This document shows, piece by piece, positions 1-7,370 of a stretch of DNA of 32,260 bases. The stretch covers positions 28,811 to 61,070 of the forward strand of contig JAHZFK010000019.1 in the NCBI GenBank assembly GCA_019421385.1. The letters run 5' to 3'. The notes under the pieces were generated by a model. That model worked only from the letters and a program-made list of their open reading frames with translations, did no database searches and was not told the origin of the DNA. Made by a program: the position numbers and the translations under genes. Within the stretch, counting starts at the first letter, position 1; the number at the start of each line of letters is the position of its first letter. Source of the DNA: Clostridiales bacterium. GTDB taxonomy: Bacteria > Bacillota > Clostridia > Oscillospirales > Butyricicoccaceae.

Positions 1-12
1 AGGATACTGTAA

Positions 13-1041
13 ATGGCTATCAAAGTTGGTATCAATGGCTTTGGCCGTATCGGCCGCATGGTTTTCCGCGCTGGTCTGAAGAACCCGAACATTGAGTTCG
101 TAGCGGTAAACGATCCGTTCATGACCCCGGACTACATGGCATACATGCTCAAGTATGACACCATGCACGGTCGCTATGACGGCACCATCGAGTATGACGA
201 CAACTCTATCACTGTGGACGGCAAGAAGGTTCTGTTCCACGCTGAGATGGATCCGAAGAACATCCCGTGGGGCGCTGACGGCGTTGATTACGTTGTTGAG
301 TCCACCGGCGTGTTCCTGACCAAGGAGAAGGCACAGGCGCACATCGACGGCGGCGCTAAGAAGGTTATCATGTCCGCTCCGTCCAAGGACGACACACCGA
401 TGTTCGTTATGGGCGTTAACCAGGACACCTACACCAAGGACATGACCTTTGTTTCCAACGCTTCCTGCACCACCAACTGCCTGGCTCCGATCGCTAAGGT
501 TCTGGACGAGGCATTTGGCATCACCGAAGGCCTGATGACCACTGTTCACTCCACCACCGGCACCCAGAAGACCGTTGACGGCCCGTCCAAGAAGGACTGG
601 CGCGGCGGCCGTGCGGCTTCCGGCAACATCATCCCGTCTTCCACTGGCGCTGCTAAGGCAGTAGGCAAGGTTTACCCGAAGCTGAACGGCAAGCTGACCG
701 GTATGTCCATGCGTGTTCCGACCCTGGACGTTTCCGTTGTTGACCTGACCTGCAACCTGGCTAAGCCGGCAACCTACGACGAGATCTGCGCTGCAATGAA
801 GAAGGCTTCCGAGACTCCGCTGTCTGAGGGCGGCCTGCAGGGCGTTCTGGGCTACACCGACGAGGACGTTGTTTCCTCCGACTTCCTGGGCGACGCTCGC
901 ACCTCCATCTTCGACGCCAAGGCTGGCATCCAGCTGACCGACACCTTCGTGAAGGTTGTTTCTTGGTACGACAACGAGTGGGGCTACTCCAACAAGCTGC
1001 TGATGCTCGTTGAGCACATGGCTGAGGTTGACAACAAGTAA
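13..1041 (+). CDS. gap: Glyceraldehyde-3-phosphate dehydrogenase, NAD-dependent, glycolytic
   Basis: This enzyme converts glyceraldehyde 3-phosphate, NAD+ and phosphate to 1,3-bisphosphoglycerate in cytoplasmic glycolysis. The 342-residue length is normal for the family. The N-terminal Rossmann motif GINGFGRIGR is at residues 6-15, followed by NDPF (33-36). The catalytic Cys152 lies in SNASCTTNC and the partner His179 in TTVHSTTG. An AGGA eight bases before the ATG serves as ribosome binding site. The sequence resembles the E. coli GapA/eukaryotic type (NDPF, YMAYMLKYD, NIIPSSTGAAKAVG) more than classical Bacillus GapA; this is from memory of the families. Codon use is strongly biased (CTG, AAG, GTT, TCC), as expected of a very abundant protein. 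It is followed directly by a terminator and no pgk follows, so it appears monocistronic or last in its operon. The promoter lies outside the window. Confidence 0.98.
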   Translation: MAIKVGINGFGRIGRMVFRAGLKNPNIEFVAVNDPFMTPDYMAYMLKYDTMHGRYDGTIEYDDNSITVDGKKVLFHAEMDPKNIPWGADGVDYVVESTGVFLTKEKAQAHIDGGAKKVIMSAPSKDDTPMFVMGVNQDTYTKDMTFVSNASCTTNCLAPIAKVLDEAFGITEGLMTTVHSTTGTQKTVDGPSKKDWRGGRAASGNIIPSSTGAAKAVGKVYPKLNGKLTGMSMRVPTLDVSVVDLTCNLAKPATYDEICAAMKKASETPLSEGGLQGVLGYTDEDVVSSDFLGDARTSIFDAKAGIQLTDTFVKVVSWYDNEWGYSNKLLMLVEHMAEVDNK

Positions 1042-1063
1042 GTTATCCTCTCAAAAAGTACAA

Positions 1064-1096
1064 AGCACCTCTTCCAATCGGAAGAGGTGCTTTTTT
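1064..1096 (+). terminator. Intrinsic terminator of gap
   Basis: A perfect 12-base stem (AGCACCTCTTCC at 1064-1075 with its complement at 1080-1091) has a 4-base loop and is followed by a run of Ts. It lies 22 bases after the gap stop codon. Confidence 0.93.
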
Positions 1097-1110
1097 CTGC
1101 CGTTGTGGTT

Positions 1111-1152
1111 TGTCAAAAAAACTCCGCGCCTGTCTCACAGGTGCGGAGTTTT
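1111..1152 (-). terminator. Intrinsic terminator of the uracil permease gene
   Basis: Two 16-base arms (1118-1133 and 1137-1152) pair with one G-U wobble around a CTC loop. Read on the minus strand, the stem runs into a T tract (complement of the A run at 1115-1120). It sits just after the permease stop codon and faces the gap terminator. Confidence 0.88.
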
Positions 1153-1161
1153 GTGTTTGCC

Positions 1162-2430
1162 TTAGTCGGTCAGATCGTTGGACCACTTGAGCTTATCGAA
1201 TACATAGAACAGCAGGCTCATCAACATGCCGACGATGGCGGCCAGCGTCATGCCGGAAAGCGATACGTTGCCGAGCGACAGCGTCACGCCCGAAAGGCCG
1301 GTGACGAAAATGACCGAGGTCAGCGCCATGTTACGGTTTTTGCCATAGTCTACATGATTATCAACCAGAATACGCAGGCCGGAGGTGCCGATCATACCGT
1401 ACAGCAGGAACGAGATACCGCCGATGACCGGGCCGGGGATGGTCTGGATGAGGGCAGCCAGCGGTCCGACAAACGAGCAGATGATGGACAGAACAGCTGC
1501 GCCGCCGATGACGCGCACCGAGTAAACCTTGGTGATCGCCATGACACCGATGTTCTCGCCATAGGTGGTGGTCGGTACCGAGCCGATGAAGCCCGAGATC
1601 ATGGTCGAGAAGTTGTCCGCAAACAGCGAACGGTGCAGGCCGGGGTCTTTGAGCAGATCGCGGCCGACGACCTTGCTGGTGACCAGCTGATGGCCGATGT
1701 GCTCGTTGGCGATAACCAGCAAAACGGGCAGGATGATCAGAATGGCTTCCAAATCAAACTTCGGAGTCTGAAAGTTCGGAATAGAGATGATGCTGGTATG
1801 CAGTGCAGCCGAGATATCGGCCATTGAAATAACGCCTGTAATCACGGCACAAACATAGCCGCAGATAATGGCAATCAGGATCGGGATGACCGACAAAAAT
1901 TTGCGGAACAGCACGCTGCCCAGCACCGCAACGCCGAGCGTCACACAGAAGGTGACAACGGTCGCAGTTGTCATGCCGTCTCCGACGATTTTGCCTGTCG
2001 ATGCAGCGGAACCGGCAAGCTCGAGGCCGATCAGTGCCACAACCGGGCCCATCGCTGCGGGCGGGAGCACAATGTCGATCCATTTGGTGCCTCACTTATA
2101 GATGATGGCGGCGAGGATGCAGCCGCATAGACCGACGCCCACAAAGCGGCCCAGCGCATACTGGTAGCCCCAGTTCTGGATGACGATGGTTGCCGGCGCG
2201 ATGAAGGCGAACGACGAGCCAAGGTAGGCGGGCGCCTTGCCCTTGGTGATGAAGATGAACAGCAGCGTGCCGACACCGTTCATAAACAGCACGATCGCCG
2301 GGTTGATGCCGAACATAAACGGCACCAGCACGGATGCGCCGAACATGGCGAACATGTGCTGGATGGACAGCGGCACAAGCAGGCGCGGCGGCACCTTCTC
2401 CTCCACCTGGATGATTCGATTGGTTTGCAT
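1162..2430 (-). pseudogene. uraA: Uracil permease (UraA/PyrP, NCS2 family) interrupted by an in-frame TGA
   Basis: Read from ATG 2430 to 1162 in one frame, this encodes a 422-codon homologue of the NCS2 uracil:proton symporter UraA (E. coli 429 residues). The frame is broken once, by TGA at 2092-2094 (codon 113), between IIYK and GTKWIDIV. Both sides are well conserved and in the same frame: the front half has SIQHMFAMFGASVLVPF and KGKAPAYLGSSFAFI, and the rear has LPPAAMGPVVALIGLELAG, NEHIGH and TTYGENIGV, which hold the two Glu residues known to be important in UraA. There is no frameshift. A start at internal GTG 2070 lacks a ribosome binding site and would lose the first membrane helices. 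The options are a recent nonsense mutation, a sequencing error, or readthrough; other genes here use TGA as an ordinary stop. Function: uptake of uracil for pyrimidine salvage. Confidence 0.85.
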
Positions 2431-2486
2431 GTTTCTTTTTTATCCCCTTTTTTGTGATTTCGGCAGGCAGCCGATAAAATGTATCT

Positions 2487-2513
2487 GAAAAGCGTGCATG
2501 ATGCACGCTTTTC
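2487..2513 (-). terminator. Probable terminator of the patatin-like gene
   Basis: A perfect inverted repeat has 13-base arms (2487-2499 and 2501-2513, GAAAAGCGTGCAT and complement) around a single base. It begins one base after the TGA of the lipase gene. The T run on the minus strand is short (TTTT, within the stem), so termination may be partial and some transcription could continue into the uracil permease. Confidence 0.65.
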
Positions 2514-2514
2514 G

Positions 2515-3357
2515 TCAGGTAAACAGGCGCCGGATGTCGTCCATGCGCGCGCATGCCATATTATACCCCATTTCGTAGCCCCATTCCAGCTTTTTTACAT
2601 CTTTTTCGAAACTTTCTAAATGGGCGGTGGGTTGAAGCAGCACGGTGTTCTTCGGCTGCTTTTCCGCAAGCTGATGGCAGAAGCACACGGTTTCGTTGTA
2701 GCGCTTGGGACGGGTCAGCATGGTTTTGGTCAGTGCGGGATATTTGCGGCGCAGGGCGCGCGCGGCCAGTTGGCTGCCGTGTGTCATTTCTTTGCGGTAA
2801 TCAAGGGGCTGGGTGAGCACGATCAGGTTCTTTTCGTTGCCGTCGTGCAGGCTCTGCACGATTGGGATGGGGTCGGCCAGACCGCCGTCATAGTAGGTTT
2901 CTCCGCCGATGGTCACGGGCGGGAAATAGATCGGAATGGCGCAGGTCGCGCGCAGCATGGTGCTGGCGCGGTCAAGTTGCATACCGTCAAGATATTCCGC
3001 TTCTCCCGTGCGCGCGTTGGTCACGCCCACGCGGATGCGGCCCATATAACGGTGATAGGTGTCCCAATCGAACGGAATCAACTCGTTCGGGATGGTGGAG
3101 AACACAAACTCCACCCCGAAAATCGAATGGTCGCGCCGGATATTGCGCGCACCGAAATAGCGCTTGTCGTTGCGGTACTGCCGCAGCACCTCCAGATTGC
3201 GCCCGCGCTGGCGGGACAGGTAGGAGACTGCGTAGGTGATACCGGCGGAAACACCGATGACATAATCAAACATGATATTGTTATTGAGCAACGCGTCCAT
3301 CACGCCGCACGAAAATACCGGGCGGAACGTGCCGCCCTCCAGAACAAGTCCTGGCAT
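2515..3357 (-). CDS. Patatin-like phospholipase family protein
   Basis: Predicted serine acyl hydrolase of the patatin family, which uses a Ser-Asp dyad to cleave lipid acyl esters; the substrate is unknown. The nucleophile elbow GVSAG is at residues 35-39 (Ser37) and the catalytic Asp157 lies in YDGGLADPIP. The oxyanion loop near the N-terminus reads EGGTFRPVF instead of the usual GGGxRG. I recall the same EGGTFRP pattern in other Firmicutes proteins, so it is probably a subfamily trait, not damage. No signal peptide is evident, so it is likely cytoplasmic. ATG 3357 is preceded by TGAGGAACT. The gene starts 31 bases after rnr on the same strand and is probably cotranscribed with it. Length 280 residues. 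Confidence 0.88.
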   Translation of the reverse strand: MPGLVLEGGTFRPVFSCGVMDALLNNNIMFDYVIGVSAGITYAVSYLSRQRGRNLEVLRQYRNDKRYFGARNIRRDHSIFGVEFVFSTIPNELIPFDWDTYHRYMGRIRVGVTNARTGEAEYLDGMQLDRASTMLRATCAIPIYFPPVTIGGETYYDGGLADPIPIVQSLHDGNEKNLIVLTQPLDYRKEMTHGSQLAARALRRKYPALTKTMLTRPKRYNETVCFCHQLAEKQPKNTVLLQPTAHLESFEKDVKKLEWGYEMGYNMACARMDDIRRLFT

Positions 3358-3388
3358 AGTTCCTCATAACCTTTCTGCTTGGGATGAT

Positions 3389-5635
3389 TTATCGCCGCTT
3401 GCGCGTGGGTGGCTTGCCCTTGCGACCGCGTCCTTTGCCATGGCTTTGGCGACGGCGCTGCGCGCGGTTGCCCGGTGCGGGTGCAAAGGCGGGCGGCGGT
3501 GCGTCCTCGGTCGAGTCGGACATGGGCAGCACACCGTCGGCAGGAGCGAAGTCGATCTGGCCGGTGACCTCGCTCGCGGCAAGCAGCTTGACTCGAATGG
3601 GCGTGCCGATCGTGAAACGCTTGCCCGTTCGGCGGCCGGTCATGGTCATGCGCTGCTCATCGTATTTATAGAAGTCGCCTGCGAGCAGCTCGACACGGAT
3701 CAGACCCTCGCAGCCGTTTTCGAGCGCGACAAAGAGGCCGAACGACTGCACGCCGGACACTTCTGCGTCAAATTCCTCACCGATGAAGCGTTTCATATAG
3801 GCTGCGATATACAACTTGTCGATATCGCGCTCGCACTCATCCGCCGCTTGTTCGCGCGTGGAGGACTGCGATGCGGCTTCCTCGCACAGGGTATGGTCGG
3901 CGGTTGTGAATTCCTCGCCGGTCAGCGCCTTTTGCAGCATACGGTGCGCCACCAGATCGGGATAGCGTCGGATGGGCGAGGTGAAATGCAGGTAAAACTT
4001 AGCTTTCAGACCGTAGTGACCGATGCACTCATCCGCGTAGCGCGCACGGGCAAGGCTGCGCAGCAGCAGCGTCGGCAGGATGCGCTGTCGGGGGTCGTTT
4101 TTCGCGCCGCGCAGCACGGTCTGGAACTGGAAAGTGTCCTCCGGCTTGGACGGGTCGATGCGGTAGCCGAATGGCCGCGCAAACGCCGCGAATACGCGCA
4201 GTTTATCCGGGTCGGGGTTTTCATGCACGCGGTACACCGTGGGAAATTCGCGTTTGCACATATATTCCGCAACCGCTTCGTTTGCCGCCAGCATGAATTC
4301 CTCGATCAGCTTTTCGCTTTCGCCGCGGTCACGGTATTGGATATCGGTCGGATTGCCGTTCTCATCCACGATGATCTGCGCTTCGGGGATGTCAAGCTCT
4401 AGCGCGCCGCGCTCGATGCGCCGCTTGTACAGTGCGTGCGCAAGGTCGTTCATGCGCTCGGCGGTATCGACGAGGAAAGCGTATTCCTCCCGCAGCGCTT
4501 TATCGCCCGCGAGGATTTTGTTCACCTTACGATAAGTCATGCGCGCGCCTGACCGGATGACCGATTTGGCAAAGCGCGCCTTGTAGCGCCGTCCGTCCTT
4601 GTCCACTTCCATCAGCGCGGAAAAGGTCAGCCGGTCGACGCCGAGGTTCAGTGAGCAGATGCCGTGGCTGAGCGCAAACGGCAGCATGGGCACAACATGG
4701 CCCGGATAATAAACCGATGTGCCGCGGCGGAACGCTTCCAAATCGAGCGGTGCGCCGGGCGTGACGTAATGCGACACGTCGGCAATGTGTACGCCGAGCA
4801 GGTAGTGTCCGTTTTCAAGCACTTCGAGCGAAACAGCGTCGTCAAAGTCCTTTGCGTCGTCGCCGTCGATGGTGAAAATCAGCTGGTCGCGCAGGTCGAG
4901 GCGGCCTGCAAGCGCCGCCGGGTTGACTTCCTGCCCGATCGCGTCCGCTTCTTGCAGCACTTCGTCGGGAAATACGTCGTATACGCCGTTTTCATGCAGG
5001 ATACCTGCGATGGCAGCTTCCATCGTGCCGTCTTCGCCCAGATCGGCTTCGATCACGCCTTGCGGTAGGAATTTTTCGTCGCCGTAATGCGAGACAGACA
5101 CCGCAACGCGGTCACCGGGCTGGGCGTCGCCCAGATGGTGGCGGTCGATCGCGATTTCGGGGTATTTTTTCGAGGTCGGCTGCACGAAATACGCATTGCC
5201 GCGCTGCACCAGCGCGCCGGTCAGCTCGCGGTCGGCGCGACGCAGCACGCGGATAACCGCGCCTTCGCATCTCCCGCGGTTGTTTTTGCGTTCGGATAGC
5301 TTGACCAGCACGCGGTCACCGTGCCACGCGCCGCCGTTCGCGCCGGGCGGAATAAACAGATCATCCGGCTTTGCACCGTCCTCAGGCGCGTCGGGGGCGA
5401 CAAAGGCAAACGCGCGCTCTGTGGCGAGATAGATACCGGTCACACAGCCGTAATGCGCGGACACGGCAAAACGGTTTTTCTTGTTTTTCATCACCTGACC
5501 CTCTGCGATCAGGTTGTCGAGCGCGTCCTTCAGCTCGTTTTTTCCGGTTTCCGGCAGGGCGCGGCGCAATTCATCCATGCGCATGGGCTGCGTCAGCAGG
5601 GCAAGCAGTTTGCTTTTCAGCTCAGTTTGTTCCAT
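3389..5635 (-). CDS. rnr: Ribonuclease R (3'-5' exoribonuclease)
   Basis: RNase R processively degrades structured RNA from the 3' end in rRNA, mRNA and tmRNA quality control. The 748-residue protein has the family order: an N-terminal winged-helix segment (about 1-60), cold-shock-like OB domains (about 60-240), the RNB catalytic domain with TIDGDDAKDFDD at 255-266 holding the metal-binding Asp residues, and an S1 domain near the C-terminus (GFxLFVALENGCEGLI). It ends in a very basic tail (NRAQRRRQ, KGRGRKGKPP, RKRR), common in RNase R and likely to bind RNA. ATG 5635 follows AAGGAGGG seven bases upstream. The gene diverges from the SDR operon and is followed closely by the patatin gene. In many Firmicutes rnr lies beside secG or smpB, which are not seen here. 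Confidence 0.96.
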   Translation of the reverse strand: MEQTELKSKLLALLTQPMRMDELRRALPETGKNELKDALDNLIAEGQVMKNKKNRFAVSAHYGCVTGIYLATERAFAFVAPDAPEDGAKPDDLFIPPGANGGAWHGDRVLVKLSERKNNRGRCEGAVIRVLRRADRELTGALVQRGNAYFVQPTSKKYPEIAIDRHHLGDAQPGDRVAVSVSHYGDEKFLPQGVIEADLGEDGTMEAAIAGILHENGVYDVFPDEVLQEADAIGQEVNPAALAGRLDLRDQLIFTIDGDDAKDFDDAVSLEVLENGHYLLGVHIADVSHYVTPGAPLDLEAFRRGTSVYYPGHVVPMLPFALSHGICSLNLGVDRLTFSALMEVDKDGRRYKARFAKSVIRSGARMTYRKVNKILAGDKALREEYAFLVDTAERMNDLAHALYKRRIERGALELDIPEAQIIVDENGNPTDIQYRDRGESEKLIEEFMLAANEAVAEYMCKREFPTVYRVHENPDPDKLRVFAAFARPFGYRIDPSKPEDTFQFQTVLRGAKNDPRQRILPTLLLRSLARARYADECIGHYGLKAKFYLHFTSPIRRYPDLVAHRMLQKALTGEEFTTADHTLCEEAASQSSTREQAADECERDIDKLYIAAYMKRFIGEEFDAEVSGVQSFGLFVALENGCEGLIRVELLAGDFYKYDEQRMTMTGRRTGKRFTIGTPIRVKLLAASEVTGQIDFAPADGVLPMSDSTEDAPPPAFAPAPGNRAQRRRQSHGKGRGRKGKPPTRKRR

Positions 5636-5656
5636 AAAAAGCCCTCCTTCTTTTTC

Positions 5657-5662
5657 AGTATA
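5657..5662 (-). promoter_or_regulatory. Probable extended -10 promoter of rnr
   Basis: On the minus strand TGGTATACT gives a TGn-extended -10 (TATACT), just upstream of the rnr ribosome binding site. The -35 region (TTTTAA at 17 bases) is poor, as is usual for extended -10 promoters. It would give a very short leader. Confidence 0.55.
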
Positions 5663-5708
5663 CCATCATCAAGGGCGGATTAAAAGGAAAAATGGCGTAA
5701 GGTCCGGT

Positions 5709-5737
5709 TTGACGGCGCGCAGGCGGCATGGTACACT
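5709..5737 (+). promoter_or_regulatory. Sigma-A promoter of the SDR/ttcA-like operon
   Basis: TTGACG (5709-5714) and TACACT (5732-5737) are 17 bases apart, with a TGn extension before the -10. The distance to the ATG at 5776 is about 38 bases. Confidence 0.8.
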
Positions 5738-5775
5738 AAAGGTAAGCAAAAACCTCGGGAAAGGGGAGTGCCACC

Positions 5776-6531
5776 ATGAAAGCATTGATTACCGGCGCGT
5801 CCTCCGGCATTGGGCGGGAGATCGCGCGCCTGCTGTCCGAACGCGGCTATGAGCTGATTTTGTGCGCCCGACGAGAAGACCGCCTGCGCACCCTTGCGGC
5901 AGAACTGCCGACGATGTGCCACATTATCGCGGCGGATGTGTCGGATGAAAAGGAGTGCCGTCTGCTGTATGAGGCCGCGCGCGGGGATGATCTGGAGGTG
6001 GTCGTCAACAACGCAGGCTTTGGCCTGTTCGGTCCGTTTACCGCAACCGATCTGGAGGAAGAACTGCGCATGATCGACACGAATATCCGCGCGGTGCACA
6101 TTTTGACCAAGCTGGCCGTGCAGGATTTCGAGAAGCGTGGACGGGGCTATGTGCTCAATGTTGCGTCCAGCGCAGGCTTCCTGCCCGGGCCGCTCATGGC
6201 GACCTATTACGCGACCAAAAACTATGTGCTGCGGCTGACGCAGGCCATCCGCGAGGAACTGCGGCGCGCGGGCAGCGGGGTGCAGGTGTGCGCGCTGTGT
6301 CCCGGTCCGGTGGACACCGAATTTAATCAGGTGGCAGGTGTGCGCTTTTCGCTCGGCGGCTTGACTGCGCAGCGGGTCGCCCGCGCGGCAGTAGACGGAC
6401 TGTTTGCAGGCAAGGGCGTGGTGGTGCCGGGTGCGGCGATGAAGGCAATGACGGTTGCGCGGCATTTTGCGCCGGACAGCCTGCTTGCGCGCGTGACCTA
6501 CCACTTCCAGCACAAAAAGGGTGGCGCATGA
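5776..6531 (+). CDS. Short-chain dehydrogenase/reductase (SDR)
   Basis: Classical-type SDR, an NAD(P)-dependent oxidoreductase of unknown substrate. The cofactor loop TGASSGIG is at residues 6-13, NNAG at 78-81, the catalytic Ser at 131-132 (NVASSAG) and YxxxK at Tyr144-Lys148 (YYATK). Cys30-Arg32 after the second strand (ILCARR) suggests a preference for NADPH; this is an inference. The length of 251 residues is normal. The C-terminal part resembles the DltE/YqjQ-like branch, which often acts on acyl or keto substrates. GGGGAG precedes the ATG. The stop overlaps the start of the next gene as ATGA, showing translational coupling, but no shared pathway is evident. Confidence 0.92.
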   Translation: MKALITGASSGIGREIARLLSERGYELILCARREDRLRTLAAELPTMCHIIAADVSDEKECRLLYEAARGDDLEVVVNNAGFGLFGPFTATDLEEELRMIDTNIRAVHILTKLAVQDFEKRGRGYVLNVASSAGFLPGPLMATYYATKNYVLRLTQAIREELRRAGSGVQVCALCPGPVDTEFNQVAGVRFSLGGLTAQRVARAAVDGLFAGKGVVVPGAAMKAMTVARHFAPDSLLARVTYHFQHKKGGA

Positions 6532-7325
6532 CCGGACAGGAGATTCGGCGCACGCTGCAAAGCGAATTTGTGCGCACACTGCGCAAGCCCTTTGTAGACG
6601 CGGTGAAGCAATATCGGCTGGTGCAGCCGGGAGATAAGATCGCGGTTTGCATTTCGGGCGGCAAGGATTCCATGCTGCTTGCGCTTTTGATGCAGGATTT
6701 GCAGCGCACGGTGGACTTTTCCCTCTGTTTTCTGGCGATGGACCCCGGTTATACGCCCGCAGGGCGCGCACGGTTGGAGGCGAACGCTGCGCACCTCGGC
6801 TTGCCGCTTGAGGTATTTGAGACCAACGTGCTGCGTGTTGCAGGCAACCACGCGGCGGAGCATCCGTGTTTTTTATGCGCGAAGATGCGGCGCGGTTATT
6901 TGTATACCGAGGCGCAAAAGCGCGGCTGCAATAAAATCGCGCTCGGTCATCATTATGATGACGCAGTGGAAACCGTGCTCATGGGGCTGATTTACGGCGG
7001 GCAGGTGCAGGCGATGCTGCCGCGGCTTGCCGCCAAAAATTATGCGGGAATGGAACTGATTCGCCCGCTTTATCTGACACGCGAGCGCAATGTGCAGACA
7101 TGGGCAGATTTTTGCGGGCTGGATTTTGCCTCCTGCGATTGTCCGGCAAAAAAGCTGGAGAACGACACCAAGCGCGCGGCCGTCAAGGTACTGATCGCGT
7201 CGCTGGCGGCGGAAAACCCGCAGATCGAGGCGAATATTCTAAACGCGGTCAAAAATGTCGATACCGCAAAGCTGCTCGGCTGGCGGGATAAAAATGGATG
7301 TCACAGCTTTTTGGATCGGCTGTAA
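6528..7325 (+). CDS. TtcA-like PP-loop tRNA thiolation protein
   Basis: Member of the TtcA/TtuA group of adenylating PP-loop enzymes that install sulfur in tRNA; TtcA makes 2-thiocytidine at position 32 using a Fe-S cluster. The ATP-binding PP-loop SGGKDS is at residues 43-48. Cys114 and Cys117 form the conserved CxxC (HPCFLC), and Cys203 or Cys205 (ASCDCPAKK) would supply the third cluster ligand. The motif LGHHYDDAVET (139-149) is typical of the group. At 265 residues it is shorter than E. coli TtcA (311). Its exact tRNA position is not provable from sequence, so I give no symbol. Translationally coupled to the upstream SDR by a 4-base overlap. The nifS/nifU genes about 6 kb away could supply sulfur, but that link is only an inference. 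Confidence 0.87.
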   Translation: MTGQEIRRTLQSEFVRTLRKPFVDAVKQYRLVQPGDKIAVCISGGKDSMLLALLMQDLQRTVDFSLCFLAMDPGYTPAGRARLEANAAHLGLPLEVFETNVLRVAGNHAAEHPCFLCAKMRRGYLYTEAQKRGCNKIALGHHYDDAVETVLMGLIYGGQVQAMLPRLAAKNYAGMELIRPLYLTRERNVQTWADFCGLDFASCDCPAKKLENDTKRAAVKVLIASLAAENPQIEANILNAVKNVDTAKLLGWRDKNGCHSFLDRL

Positions 7326-7331
7326 ACGAAG

Positions 7332-7367
7332 CAAGCGGAAAACCCCATCGGGTTTTCCGCTTGTTTT
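7332..7367 (+). terminator. Terminator between converging TtcA-like and metal ATPase genes
   Basis: Perfect 14-base arms (7332-7345 and 7350-7363, CAAGCGGAAAACCC and complement) have a CATC loop. On the plus strand they are followed by TTGTTTT. The minus-strand T run is weaker, so it clearly serves the plus operon and may also serve the ATPase gene. Confidence 0.88.
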
Positions 7368-7370
7368 ACG

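Noticed and set aside
1087..1827. Plus-strand 246-codon frame beginning in the gap terminator
   Set aside because: It is antisense to the uracil permease and its start sits in the terminator stem.
2080..2100. Selenocysteine insertion at the uraA TGA
   Set aside because: No convincing stem-loop with the usual SECIS features follows within about 40 bases, and uracil permeases have no known catalytic Cys or Sec at this place.
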